A stretch of DNA of 64,000 bases from Acidobacteriaceae bacterium (GCA_003134655.1 PLBY01000079.1:86818-150817), one strand, 5' to 3'. Shown: positions 39,089-47,730, counted from the stretch's first letter. Program-made: numbers and translations. The notes: generated by a model not told the origin, from the sequence alone.

Positions 39089-39187
39089 CTATCGAGGCTT
39101 CATGTACCAGAAGATCGCCAGCCCTATGAGGAGGACGGTGATGATCCACAGAACAATGTCTTTACTGCGGTTCTTTTCTTCTGCCAT
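39089..39187 (-). CDS. Very small single-helix membrane protein (32 aa)
   Basis: Reads MAEEKNRSKDIVLWIIT, then VLLIGLAIFWYMKPR and stop. Short charged N-terminus, one hydrophobic helix of about 18 residues and a basic end, a typical small membrane protein. No clear ribosome site is visible, so support is from composition only. Confidence 0.5.
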   Translation of the reverse strand: MAEEKNRSKDIVLWIITVLLIGLAIFWYMKPR

Positions 39188-39256
39188 AGACGAAGTACAG
39201 CACACCTCAAGTTTTGGTTCAAGTGCCGCGCTGATTTCCCCTGACAGCCTCGGCGA

Positions 39257-40072
39257 CTACGGTTTCGCCGCCGCAGTGGCCGCGCCTGCCCGCTTGTAGC
39301 CGGTGAGTTTCAAGGTCTCGCGCAGATGGATCGACTGCACCTGAAAGTGCAGCGTGTCATCCACACGCGCGTACGCCGGAAACCAGTACCCATCCACCAG
39401 TTGGCGGTAGCCCACAAATGTCGGCCGGATGTCCATCGGCTGATTCTTCTTGCGGTGGATCACGTCGGGCACGCTCTTGCCGCACAGCTTCACGATTTGA
39501 AAGTCGCGATTGTCGACCCACACCCGTCCTTGAAAATATCGCTTGCCCTTCTCTTCTTTCTTCGGCTCGACATGAAACACATACGTGTCCAGGTCGTCTA
39601 CGTGCTGCTGCCCCGCATAGGCCAGGTTATATTGGGGCACTTCGTCCGTGGTGAGGATCCACGGCATGAAGATGCGAATGTCGTCAAAATCGGTCTGGGT
39701 CAGTTGAACTTCCCGCAGCGTCGACTGTTCGCCAAACGTCACCTTTTCCAACCGCCTGCCCTTGTCGTCGTATGACACCGAGGTGATTTCGTGAAACTGC
39801 CCGTCGACTTTGTTGTCGTTGAGCGTCTGCACCAGCACGTCCTGCGTGTAGGTGTAGTGCGTTCGTGCCTCTCTCACCTTCGTTTCCCCGGCGGAAAATT
39901 TCTGGATCAGTTCCGGCACTGTCATATTCTTCGGCGGATTCGTGTCCAGCACGCCATTCCCATCGGCGCAATCCGTCTGCGCCCGCGCACCCGCCACCAG
40001 CACTCCCACCAGCACGATCAACCACGCTGCTCGTTGACGCGCTTTCTTCTGCTCTGAATTCCGCATTTCCAT
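39257..40072 (-). CDS. Exported lipoprotein-sorting-like (LolA-fold) protein
   Basis: About 271 aa. N-terminal signal sequence AAWLIVLVGVLVAGARAQ after a basic start. The remaining part is beta-rich in the style of outer-membrane lipoprotein-sorting (LolA/MucB-like) proteins found widely in acidobacteria: LIQKFSAGETKVREARTHYT, DDIRIFMPWILTTDEV, YVFHVEPKKEEKGKRYFQG, GRVWVDNRDFQIVKLCGK and FPAYARVDDTLHFQ. The start is ATG 40072 or 40066. Probably periplasmic; role unknown. Confidence 0.75.
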   Translation of the reverse strand: MEMRNSEQKKARQRAAWLIVLVGVLVAGARAQTDCADGNGVLDTNPPKNMTVPELIQKFSAGETKVREARTHYTYTQDVLVQTLNDNKVDGQFHEITSVSYDDKGRRLEKVTFGEQSTLREVQLTQTDFDDIRIFMPWILTTDEVPQYNLAYAGQQHVDDLDTYVFHVEPKKEEKGKRYFQGRVWVDNRDFQIVKLCGKSVPDVIHRKKNQPMDIRPTFVGYRQLVDGYWFPAYARVDDTLHFQVQSIHLRETLKLTGYKRAGAATAAAKP

Positions 40073-40325
40073 GCGCTTTCGCCCTCTCGGTTTGTCAGCG
40101 GAAACATACACCGCAAAAGCACGCCGCGCAACGCAGGAATCTCGGCGCCCCCGCCGCCCCGCTAGTTCCCGCGGCCAGCGCGGCTTTCGGCCCGGGAACG
40201 CCCTTCCCTAATTGTGCAAAGTCTTGCGCCACGACCCGGCTCCCCCTCGTAACCTAAAGAATTGTAAGCCCTTTAGGTTGGTACCGAGGTTGCACCATCT
40301 TCTGTGAATTTCGGACCCGACACCT

Positions 40326-40652
40326 ATGAAAATCACACTCTTTGTGCTGTTCTTTTTGTGCACTGCCGCCGCCTTCGGACAGACCGGAGTCGCCGTGCTT
40401 TCCAACCAACCTCAGATTGTTACGCTTCCCGAACATCCTCTGCACGCCGACTTCAAGGACCTAGCCTGTGAGCGGCCTCTGGTCGGTGGTGGACCCACGA
40501 CATACACCTACGCCCAAGGCGAGCGTCCACTGTGGGAGTTTGGTTCTCCCTATCCCGAGCCCACGCCCCTCGGCGACGTCGCCCGCGCCTACCGCAAAGA
40601 AAAGGTCGCTATCAAGAAAGCCGAGAAAGTCCTCGAAAAGCAAGGCTCGTAA
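40326..40652 (+). CDS. Small exported hypothetical protein
   Basis: A 108-aa protein beginning MKITLFVLFFLCTAAAFG, a signal peptide with cleavage near FGQ. The mature part has GGGPTTYTYAQGERPLWEFG and ends in a lysine-rich helix. No known family. Plain clean start; no conserved active site visible. Confidence 0.7.
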   Translation: MKITLFVLFFLCTAAAFGQTGVAVLSNQPQIVTLPEHPLHADFKDLACERPLVGGGPTTYTYAQGERPLWEFGSPYPEPTPLGDVARAYRKEKVAIKKAEKVLEKQGS

Positions 40653-40691
40653 GCTTCTGCCTCCGACCGCCGGGCGCCCGCCCCGGCGGTT

Positions 40692-40725
40692 GCGTGGCGC
40701 GGACGGATACCCCCGTCCGCGAAAC
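40692..40725. repeat. GCGGACGG palindrome
   Basis: GCGTGGCGCGGACGGATACC then CCCGTCCGCGAAACT. Arms GCGGACGG and CCGTCCGC. Related to the TGGCGCGGGCGCCCCCGCCC module in 47491-47566. Confidence 0.6.
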
Positions 40726-40884
40726 TCGCCCAGTCTCCCGCCGTCCTCATAAAACGCTTCCTTCCGACCCAGCATCAGACAATTAGCATCACACCAGCTA
40801 CACTCAAAGATTCGCCGAACCCGGCTCTCTGTCCCACCGGATTCGCCGAAGTGTACACTGCCCACTAGGGGAGGAAACGTATTG

Positions 40885-41604
40885 ATGAAGCCCGGCAAGG
40901 CGGATCGAGTCCGCTTGATTGCATTTTTCCTATTTCTCTTTCTCTTGGCTACGGTCCCGGCCTATTGTCAACGAGGGACCCTCGACCTGAATGTCGGCCA
41001 GACCTCCGACCGGTTCGGTTCTCTCGCGCCAGTCACCAGTGTGGTTTTCGACCTTAACGGGGAATTGACGGTCATCAAGCCCTCTGCCAAGACTGGACGC
41101 CCAAGTGTGGTGGCTGGAGGTGAAGTCCGCGCTCCTGGCGACACGTCCAATCATTCCAAGGAATATGCCGTCTATGGTGGCGTCGTCTGGGCTGTCCACA
41201 ATCTCTCCATTGGAGTGAACGGTGAAGTCCGCAAGATTCTCATACCTCCGGCGACCGTGGATAACCAGATCCTGAATCGTTACAACATGAACCTGCTCGA
41301 GTTGCCTATCGTCATCAAGTACAGATTCGGTAATGGCAAGCGCGCCTTTGTGGAGGTACAGGGCTGGCCGGAATTCACCCCACACTATAAAACGTCTGCG
41401 CCGGTTCAAACCCCTAAACCGAACTTCGACCACGGCTACACCTTGCGCGGAACCGTCGGCTGCAACTTCGGCAAGTGGTGGTATGTCCAGGGTACCTACG
41501 AATCCCGCTACTTGAGTTTCATGAACAACAACGGCGGTAATCCCAGTGGCTTGTACAACTGGAAGAGCAACATGATCACCGGAGGCGCCGGCGTTCGGTT
41601 CTAA
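40885..41604 (+). CDS. Exported outer-membrane beta-barrel-like protein
   Basis: A 239-aa protein (ATG 40885, with GGGGAGG upstream; a TTG 3 nt earlier also opens the frame). Signal peptide VRLIAFFLFLFLLATVPAYC. The rest has alternating hydrophobic residues and short turns typical of an outer-membrane barrel (YGGVVWAVHNLSIGVNGEV, NLLELPIVIKYRFG, YTLRGTVGCNFG), ending in ...TGGAGVRF with a terminal Phe. About 8 strands, role unknown. A heptamer array starts 7 nt after the stop. Confidence 0.8.
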   Translation: MKPGKADRVRLIAFFLFLFLLATVPAYCQRGTLDLNVGQTSDRFGSLAPVTSVVFDLNGELTVIKPSAKTGRPSVVAGGEVRAPGDTSNHSKEYAVYGGVVWAVHNLSIGVNGEVRKILIPPATVDNQILNRYNMNLLELPIVIKYRFGNGKRAFVEVQGWPEFTPHYKTSAPVQTPKPNFDHGYTLRGTVGCNFGKWWYVQGTYESRYLSFMNNNGGNPSGLYNWKSNMITGGAGVRF

Positions 41605-41610
41605 AACGAA

Positions 41611-41698
41611 GCTGTCAGCTCTCAGCTGTCAGCTTTCAGCCGAAAAACGGCACGACCGAGGCTGCCCCAGCTTGCGCGATTTTCGAAAGCTGAGAACT
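41611..41698. repeat. 7-bp-periodic arrays after the barrel gene
   Basis: GCTGTCA, GCTCTCA, GCTGTCA, GCTTTCA, GCCGAAA at 41611-41645, and GAAAGCT, GAGAACT at 41685-41698. The rest of 41605-41875 has no gene. Confidence 0.8.
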
Positions 41699-41875
41699 AC
41701 GGACCCTGGCGCCTCGTAGCCTGCGCCCACCGCCGCGTGCGATGGGATTGGCCGTCGAACGCATAGCACCAGCGTGCATGCGGTCTAACCATCAAGTTAA
41801 TAGTCGCCGACGTGCTGGTGCAGGCACTCTTGGCCGCCGCGGCCCGCTCTTAGGTTCGTAGCGTATCGGACCTAA

Positions 41876-42112
41876 TCATCGCTCGGAAATGCTTTGTGGG
41901 AGTGCGTACGATTCCAGATACCCGCAGTTCGGGCAGTGGAACGTCGTGACCGGAACGATCTTGTCTTTCTCTAACTTGAGGCCCGTCCAGAAGCTCGGCT
42001 GGGGCTCGCCCGGAGACCAGCTTTCTTGCTCGTATCCGGCGTGCGTTTTATCCACCACCCATCCGGGTTCCATGTGCGCGTGACACTTGATGCACTCGAC
42101 CGGTCCTTGCAT
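41876..42112 (-). CDS. Small zinc-ribbon protein
   Basis: A 78-aa protein starting MQGPVECIKCHAHMEPGW. Two C-x-x-C knuckles (CIKC near residue 7 and CPNC in TTFHCPNCGYLESYA) flank a central WTGLKLEKDKIVPV. This is the DUF6487-like zinc-ribbon pattern (PF20097); function unknown. Start placed at ATG 42112 with GGGGGAG 8 nt upstream; the frame extends further upstream but without a better site. Confidence 0.85.
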   Translation of the reverse strand: MQGPVECIKCHAHMEPGWVVDKTHAGYEQESWSPGEPQPSFWTGLKLEKDKIVPVTTFHCPNCGYLESYALPQSISER

Positions 42113-42216
42113 ATTCAGATCTCCCCCAGGAAAGATTGCGTAGATAGGCGTCCGAATTATATACAGAGTTCGTGCCTCGCACCGCACGCGTAGCGCGGTG
42201 TATGCTGTCTTGGTTT

Positions 42217-42951
42217 ATGCAAACGAACGTCTTCACCCGGGTGATCGTTCTCGGCGTGCTCGCCCTTACAGGGCTTGCTTTCGGGCAAGCGCAGGCGGCG
42301 CCAAATACAAAGCCTGCGGAATACTACTTCGTGCTCTTGAGTCGTCCTGCGAATGCTCCCCAGCTGAGCAAGGAAGCGGGGGAAAAGTTACAGGAAGAGC
42401 ACATGGCGAACATTCGCAAGATGGTGGCGGAACACAAAATGCTGGTCGCCGGCCCATTCATGGACGACACTGTGCTGCGCGGCATCTTCGTGTTTCAGGC
42501 GGACTCTGCGGCGCAGGTTCAGGATTGGGCGAACGCGGATCCCGCAGTGAAAGCAGGTCGTCTCGCGGCCGAGGTACATGGGCCGTGGCTCATCGATCCG
42601 GGCGCCATTCACAGTCCATCCGAGCCGCCGGGCATGGAAACATACACGCTTGTTCTCATGAAGAATGGCGACCACTGGAACCCCACGGCGCCTGAGGCGC
42701 TGGATGCGAGGAAACAACACGCCGCATTCGTCCAACAGATGACGGATCAGGGAAACCTGGCGGCGGCCGGGCTGTTCCCACGCAGCGATCCGGGCGAATT
42801 GTGCGGAGTCGAGATTTTCCGCGTCGGCGCAGAGCAGACTGCCAAGCTGCTGCAAGATGATCCAAGCGTAAAAGACGGTCTGCTCAAAACAGAAATCCAC
42901 CCGTGGGCGACAGGCAAAGGCGTCCTAGCCTCAGGACAACCGCTGCCGTAG
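42217..42951 (+). CDS. Exported protein with two YCII-like domains
   Basis: A 244-aa protein with a signal peptide (MQTNVFTRVIVLGVLALTGL, cleavage near AQA). Two tandem YCII-like repeats: EYYFVLLS ... MLVAGPFMDD ... GIFVFQADSAAQV and TYTLVLMK ... NLAAAGLFPR ... GVEIFRVGAEQTA. YCII proteins are usually cytosolic single domains, so an exported double version is unusual. Function unknown. It overlaps the end of the downstream convergent gene by 21 nt. Confidence 0.82.
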   Translation: MQTNVFTRVIVLGVLALTGLAFGQAQAAPNTKPAEYYFVLLSRPANAPQLSKEAGEKLQEEHMANIRKMVAEHKMLVAGPFMDDTVLRGIFVFQADSAAQVQDWANADPAVKAGRLAAEVHGPWLIDPGAIHSPSEPPGMETYTLVLMKNGDHWNPTAPEALDARKQHAAFVQQMTDQGNLAAAGLFPRSDPGELCGVEIFRVGAEQTAKLLQDDPSVKDGLLKTEIHPWATGKGVLASGQPLP

Positions 42952-43686
42952 CCAGACCCACCCACGTCGTGAGGACGAAGTCGAGGCCCGTCGAGAATAA
43001 GCGGCGCTGTTGGTTGGAATCGACATCCTCTTGTACGCATTTGCGAAGCGAACGCGGACCAGCCAGAAAATCATCAACATCAGCGGCAGGAAACTCAGAA
43101 AAAGGAGTGCGCCTGTCTTGCGCATTAAATCCGGGAAGAGTCGTTGCCGCGCCATGAATATCGATGCTGCGGCGATGAACAGCGCAAAGCACATGCGCCA
43201 GAGATGCCGCGCGATCCGTTGTTTGCCAGAAATACCACCGCGGACGAGCATGCGAACGTCCCCCGCGGTCGCAAGCACAGCCACGGAACCAAGGAAAAAA
43301 TACGGTCCAGGAGGATAGTCATACGTCAACCCCGTCGGACTCATCGCCGCTTCTAATCCGCACGTCACCTCGACAGCGGCGAGCCCCAAGACAACCAGCA
43401 GCGCTCCTCGATCGAAAATGCCGGGTTTTGCGTCCCTGCGCCGGGCAGTCATCCACGCGGTCGCTACCAGATAGAACGTTAGAGTTCCTCCCAGAATGTT
43501 GCCCGGCTGAGACTTCATGATCGCCAGAAACACTCCGGTTGACGACAGGCAGAGCATTGCGATCACAAATACGTTCCCCGCGAGGCCATGCTGGCGGGAT
43601 CCCTTGCGCAGAAACACTGCCACAAATCCAGACAGCATTCCCAACGTGCCCGCGCAAATGTGGAGAACTAATAGTGGCGATCGCAT
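42931..43686 (-). CDS. DUF2306-like membrane protein
   Basis: A 251-aa membrane protein with about 7 hydrophobic helices: LLVLHICAGTLGMLSGFVAVFL, NVFVIAMLCLSSTGVFLAIM, LVVLGLAAVEVTCGLEAAM, YFFLGSVAVLATAGDV and others. The conserved His/Arg pattern (RKGSRQHGLAGN) suits DUF2306-like proteins. AAGGAG 7 nt before the ATG. Last gene of the leftward ABC operon, role unknown. Confidence 0.78.
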   Translation of the reverse strand: MRSPLLVLHICAGTLGMLSGFVAVFLRKGSRQHGLAGNVFVIAMLCLSSTGVFLAIMKSQPGNILGGTLTFYLVATAWMTARRRDAKPGIFDRGALLVVLGLAAVEVTCGLEAAMSPTGLTYDYPPGPYFFLGSVAVLATAGDVRMLVRGGISGKQRIARHLWRMCFALFIAAASIFMARQRLFPDLMRKTGALLFLSFLPLMLMIFWLVRVRFANAYKRMSIPTNSAAYSRRASTSSSRRGWVWLRQRLS

Positions 43687-43705
43687 TTTTCCGCTCCTTA
43701 ACTAA

Positions 43706-44440
43706 TCATTGCCCCGCCGCGCTGGCCTGCTCCTTCCATCGTTGAGCGTTCAAGCCCGTCACCAGAAGCCACAAGCACAGCGATATTTGCCCAACGCCGG
43801 GAAAAACCAGAATGTAGGGCTGCAGAGACTGTGCGAGCGCCGGTGACAGAAACAGCACGTAACTCAAACCGGCAAGCACCATCAGCACGCCCAGGATGCG
43901 CGGCAAGAAGGTGGACCTGAGAATGAGGATGCCGACCAGGAGCAAATACAATCCGAAAAACACCAGTCCAATGGAGTGGTAGGCTGCGACGCGCAGTCTG
44001 AGAAACACGAGTGCCAGCGCTTGCAACTGTTCCACCTTAAATACGTTCAAGTACCGCGCGCTCCCCAACAGGAACAGGGGAGCGAGATGAAACAAGCTAC
44101 TAATAGCCTGAACTGCGCTTGCCACGAGGCTGAAAAATGCTGCGACTAAGGAGAGACTCCGGTTGACGGGCTTAAACAACTCGTACAAAAGAGCCGTCAA
44201 AGCGATGTAGCTGGCGAACGCGACGATATCGCCTGCAAAACCCCACCACCATAACGATTCGTTCGCCATGATGTTGGTCGCGGTGGCCGCGGCGTCGTCT
44301 GATATCACCAGCCGGTTGCGAACGAAGATCTCGACGAACATTCTCGTCAGAATCGTGACCAGGTAAAAGACACCGGCCATCCGGGCCTTGAGGCGCGGTG
44401 ACGCGTCTGCAATCGGCTCCATCATTACTGTTGCGCTCAT
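43706..44440 (-). CDS. DUF4386-family membrane protein
   Basis: A 244-aa protein with six to seven helices. The N-terminus PRLKARMAGVFYLVTILTRM is the family signature, then GFAGDIVAFASYIALTALLY, LSLVAAFFSLVASAVQAISS and ILGVLMVLAGLSYVLFLSPA. DUF4386 proteins are uncharacterised. Start ATG 44440 with GAGGAG upstream. It lies between the ABC permease and the DUF2306-like gene, same strand. Confidence 0.88.
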   Translation of the reverse strand: MSATVMMEPIADASPRLKARMAGVFYLVTILTRMFVEIFVRNRLVISDDAAATATNIMANESLWWWGFAGDIVAFASYIALTALLYELFKPVNRSLSLVAAFFSLVASAVQAISSLFHLAPLFLLGSARYLNVFKVEQLQALALVFLRLRVAAYHSIGLVFFGLYLLLVGILILRSTFLPRILGVLMVLAGLSYVLFLSPALAQSLQPYILVFPGVGQISLCLWLLVTGLNAQRWKEQASAAGQ

Positions 44441-44487
44441 ACTCGTTTCTCCTCTAGGAGCGAAATGGAGGCCGATCAGCGCGCGAA

Positions 44488-45417
44488 TCAGAGCGGTCCC
44501 CGATGTCGCCGCAGTCGCACCGCAGCGAAAAGAAACGCGGCCGTAACTGCCAGTCCCAACCACAGACCCGGGCTGCTCAAGAAGTGTCCCGGCGTGAGGT
44601 GCATGGCAGGATTGGTCGGGAAGCTATCCGACATCGGCATCGCCTCCGGGCCGCCCGCAAAACGGTTTCCGATCATTCTGCCGAAATACGAGGTGCCGAA
44701 CGCCATCTTCTCGGCGATGCCGATCGTCAGCAACGGCACGGTGGCCCACAGGAATGCCGCGCGCCGCGCCCACGCCGAGACCATCAACAGCCATCCATAA
44801 ATCGGCGCCTGCCAAAGCACATGGACCGTCACCAGGTGGTAAAGCAGCAGCAGCGACATCTGGAACGGCGACAACTGTGTCCACAGTGTCGCGACACTCT
44901 GACCGCTGCCCGCCAACGCTGCACTGTTCACGAGCAGCATGATGAATTGCGTGACTGTCGTGATGGCCCATGCGACAAGGGGCACAATGACCAGGGGAAC
45001 GGTTGCTTTCGCAAGGACAGTGGTAAGGTCAGAAACCGGCAGCGACTTCCAGAACAGAATGCTGCGGTCGCGCCGCTCGCTCTGCAGCGCCTCGATGCAG
45101 TAGTAGAGTGCGACGAGCAATGACGCAAGCATGATCGCACCAGCCGCGTAGTCATATGGCTGGGCGATGTGTTCGTGCTGGCGCATCGGGTCGAGCAGTA
45201 ATGCCCCGCGCATACGGCGCGCCAGATGCATCGAACTGATCAGGAAGCCAAAAAGAAAGACCCCAGCCGCCGCCAGCGGGGCAAGGTAGATCGCGCGGTT
45301 CTCCCACAGTTCGCGCCGCACCGACCAATAGAACGGCTGGGTCGCTGACAGAACCGCGGGTGCGACTCTCTGCGATTCGAGTGGAGTTCCGTTCATGGCA
45401 TTCGCTTGCGTATTCAC
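44488..45417 (-). CDS. ABC transporter permease (ABC-2 type)
   Basis: A 309-aa permease with about six hydrophobic segments, e.g. AIYLAPLAAAGVFLFGFLIS, LASLLVALYYCIEALQSERR, VIVPLVAWAITTVTQFIMLL and LGLAVTAAFLFAAVRLRR. The RRDRSILFWKSLPVSDLTTV stretch is typical of the export permeases paired with YtrB-like ATPases. The GTG start at 45417 overlaps the ATPase stop by 4 nt and has AAGGAG 7 nt upstream, so translation is coupled. Confidence 0.9.
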   Translation of the reverse strand: MNTQANAMNGTPLESQRVAPAVLSATQPFYWSVRRELWENRAIYLAPLAAAGVFLFGFLISSMHLARRMRGALLLDPMRQHEHIAQPYDYAAGAIMLASLLVALYYCIEALQSERRDRSILFWKSLPVSDLTTVLAKATVPLVIVPLVAWAITTVTQFIMLLVNSAALAGSGQSVATLWTQLSPFQMSLLLLYHLVTVHVLWQAPIYGWLLMVSAWARRAAFLWATVPLLTIGIAEKMAFGTSYFGRMIGNRFAGGPEAMPMSDSFPTNPAMHLTPGHFLSSPGLWLGLAVTAAFLFAAVRLRRHRGPL

Positions 45418-46301
45418 CTGGGTGCTCCTTGCGCCGGTCCGGCGGGACTGCCCGGCGTATTTCCCAACACCGCAACAAACAGGTCCGCGATGCTGGGCGT
45501 GCGTGTGTCACCGAGCGCGGCGAGTTGTTGGCGGTCCACACCGCTGAACAGGAAAATACTGCGCCCGAGCATCTGCCTCTCATGCATCGGCTTGAGCGCC
45601 CGTGCCGCCGGGACGCGCTCGGGATTCACCATCACTTCCACATAGCGCGACTCGAACTCCTCCATGTTGCAACTGAACACGGCGCGGCCCCGATCAATGA
45701 ACATCAGATCGGTGAGCACGTCCTGGATCTCATCCACCTGATGCGTGGTCACGACAATGGTGCGGCTGCGGTCGTAGTAGTCGTTCAGCAGGGAATCGTA
45801 AAACTGCTTGCGATACAGAATGTCCAGTCCAAGCGTCGGCTCGTCCAGCACCAGTAATCTCGCGTCAATGGCCATCACCAGAGCGAGATGCAACTGCGTC
45901 ACCATGCCCTTCGACAATTCCCGGACCTTACTGTCGCGCTTAATCGTGGTCTTCGCCAGAAATCCTTCCGCCTTCGCGCGGTCAAATCGCGGATGCACTC
46001 CGCCGACATACTCCAGTGCCTGCGAAACCCGTATCCAGCGCGGCAGCACCGCGACATCGGCCATAAACGACACGTCGCACATCACCCGCTCGCGCTCGCT
46101 CCAGGGATCGCGCCCCAGCACCCTCAGTTCTCCCTGATAAGGCGTGAGTCCGAGAATCGCGTTGAGCGCGGTCGTCTTGCCCGCGCCGTTGGGCCCGATC
46201 AATCCGAGGATGCGTCCTTCTTCCACACGCAGATCGATGCCGTCCAGCGCAACCGTTGTGCCGAAGGCCTTGCGTAGACCGCGAGCTTCGATGCATGCCA
46301 T
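45414..46301 (-). CDS. ABC transporter ATP-binding protein
   Basis: A 295-aa ATPase. Walker A is LIGPNGAGKTTALN, the signature motif is RELSKGMVTQLHLALVMAID (an SKG rather than SGG form), Walker B is LLVLDEPTLGLD and the H-loop is VVTTHQVDEIQD. It belongs to the exporter type that pairs with YtrA-family GntR regulators. Start ATG 46301 with AAGGAG 10 nt upstream, just 4 nt after the GntR stop. Substrate not known. Confidence 0.95.
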   Translation of the reverse strand: MACIEARGLRKAFGTTVALDGIDLRVEEGRILGLIGPNGAGKTTALNAILGLTPYQGELRVLGRDPWSERERVMCDVSFMADVAVLPRWIRVSQALEYVGGVHPRFDRAKAEGFLAKTTIKRDSKVRELSKGMVTQLHLALVMAIDARLLVLDEPTLGLDILYRKQFYDSLLNDYYDRSRTIVVTTHQVDEIQDVLTDLMFIDRGRAVFSCNMEEFESRYVEVMVNPERVPAARALKPMHERQMLGRSIFLFSGVDRQQLAALGDTRTPSIADLFVAVLGNTPGSPAGPAQGAPR

Positions 46302-46305
46302 GGCT

Positions 46306-46743
46306 TCAGCGCTCCTTCTCTTCGTGCTTGGTCTCGGCCTTCGACTTCGCGGCATCCGGCTTTGCATCGTCAGATGACGACCGGCGCTTGCCCGTCCCAT
46401 TCAGCAACTCTTCCGCCTTCAGTCCCAGCCGCTGAATGGTCGCGTGTACCCTGGGCCACTCTTCCGCAAGAAACTTCTGGCGCTCGCCCTGCAGCAGCAG
46501 ATTGCGCGCACCCGCATTGATGAACATGCCGCGACCTCTCTTGCTCTCGACCAGTTGCTCGTCCACCAGCTGTTGATACCCCTTCAGGACCGTGAGGTGG
46601 TTCACGCGATATTCGGCCGCCACCGTGCGCACCGAGGGCAGCGGATCGCCCTCCTTGAGCACGCCGTCGAGGATCATCGCGACCACGCGATCGCGAAGCT
46701 GGCGGTAAATCGGCTGATTGTCGTTCCACTCACGGTCCATCAT
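46306..46743 (-). CDS. GntR-family (YtrA-type) transcriptional regulator
   Basis: A 145-aa protein with an N-terminal winged HTH (NQPIYRQLRDRVVAMILDGV, LPSVRTVAAEYRVNHLTVLK, GRGMFI) and only a short helical C-terminal part, the YtrA type, that lacks a large ligand domain. It precedes the ABC ATPase, so it very likely regulates this operon. A 14-bp perfect palindrome upstream of the first gene of the operon (47388-47401) is the best operator candidate. Confidence 0.92.
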   Translation of the reverse strand: MMDREWNDNQPIYRQLRDRVVAMILDGVLKEGDPLPSVRTVAAEYRVNHLTVLKGYQQLVDEQLVESKRGRGMFINAGARNLLLQGERQKFLAEEWPRVHATIQRLGLKAEELLNGTGKRRSSSDDAKPDAAKSKAETKHEEKER

Positions 46744-46778
46744 GGGTTCCCAATCGTCCTACCAAACATACACTCCCG

Positions 46779-47297
46779 TCATTTCGCCCGCTGCAGCTCC
46801 ATGTGCGCCCGCACCGGCTTGTCCCCAGGCTCCATGTAAGTCCAATCCTCGGTGTGATGGTTCGCGTCGATCTCGGTAAAGTCTGCATGGTGCATGTGTC
46901 CATACTGCAGGCTCCCCGAGACATCGAGGAAATCGAAGTCCACCGTTTTTCCGTCGGCCAAAGTCTTGCCCGCCATCCGCGGCCGGTTGCCGGCATCGCA
47001 ATAGTGCGTCAGCACCAGCCGGTCCCCATCCAGATAGACCATCGTGACCGGATGGTCCGGTCTGCCCATTCCCGTCATTTCATGCACCACCGCGTTCCCC
47101 ATGGACGTTACACGAAGCGAGACCTGTATTGCCTTGCCGTCGATGTCAGGATGCGGCGGCGTAGTGGTCACGTGACCTTCCCACGAGCCTTCCAGCGTTT
47201 TGATTTTGTCGAAAGACTTTTGCGCGTCGGACTGCGCCACAGCCATGGCGCAGAGCGACAGTAGAACCACGGGCACCAGCACTCGAAGGGACTTCAT
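46779..47297 (-). CDS. Exported DUF1579-like protein, first gene of GntR/ABC operon
   Basis: A 172-aa protein with signal peptide MKSLRVLVPVVLLSLCAMAV. The mature part is beta-rich (FDKIKTLEGSWEGHVTT, VHEMTGMGRPDHPVTMVYLD, VLTHYCDAGNRPRM) and resembles DUF1579/lipocalin-like proteins; function unknown. ATG 47297 is used rather than 47303, because AGGAG then lies 7 nt upstream. It is the promoter-proximal gene of the operon. Confidence 0.8.
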   Translation of the reverse strand: MKSLRVLVPVVLLSLCAMAVAQSDAQKSFDKIKTLEGSWEGHVTTTPPHPDIDGKAIQVSLRVTSMGNAVVHEMTGMGRPDHPVTMVYLDGDRLVLTHYCDAGNRPRMAGKTLADGKTVDFDFLDVSGSLQYGHMHHADFTEIDANHHTEDWTYMEPGDKPVRAHMELQRAK

Positions 47298-47387
47298 ATT
47301 CATTCTCCTAATTTTTCTCTCGGCGGCAGAGTTTTCGTTCGCCGCCGAACTAGGCGCGGCCCGAATCACCCTCACTCGCCATATTGA

Positions 47388-47401
47388 TATAGTTAACTAT
47401 A
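47388..47401. promoter_or_regulatory. 14-bp palindrome, candidate GntR operator
   Basis: TATAGTTAACTATA is a perfect 14-bp palindrome about 90 nt upstream of the first gene. It lies in an AT-rich patch with TTGCAT upstream on the leftward strand (a possible -35) and so could overlap the -10 region. Binding by the YtrA-type regulator is inferred from position. Confidence 0.6.
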
Positions 47402-47445
47402 ACACTATACCAAATGCAAGTGTTTTCTTAAGATTTCTTCACCGT

Positions 47446-47487
47446 GTGCAGACGCAGGTGTGCAGGCGCAGGTGTGAGGACGTAGGT
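47446..47487. repeat. Three imperfect 14-bp tandem repeats
   Basis: GTGCAGACGCAGGT, GTGCAGGCGCAGGT, GTGAGGACGTAGGT, then a start of a fourth. Directly adjacent to the palindromic element at 47491. Confidence 0.75.
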
Positions 47488-47490
47488 GTG

Positions 47491-47566
47491 GGGACGGACG
47501 CCTTCGTCCGTCCCCCGAGCGAAGCGAAGGAAGGTTTATGTGGCGCGGGCGCCCCCGCCCGCGAGC
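47491..47566. repeat. GGACGCCTTCGTCC palindromic element
   Basis: GGGACGGACGCCTTCGTCCG followed by TCCCCCGAGCGAAGCGAAGG and TGGCGCGGGCGCCCCCGCCC. Two palindromes in the same order as in the copy inside the nuclease gene at 48432. Confidence 0.8.
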
Positions 47567-47730
47567 TGCCAGGAGCAAGCATGAACTCCGCGATTTGTTC
47601 GAAGGTTGGACATCGCGAGCGAACTCCCGCTGTTCCCATTCCGGGAATCCTTCCCACAAAAACTTCCCATTTCCCGTTGCACCCGCTCCTCCCGCTCATA
47701 AACTATTCAGGAGTGTTTTCGATTTTCAAA

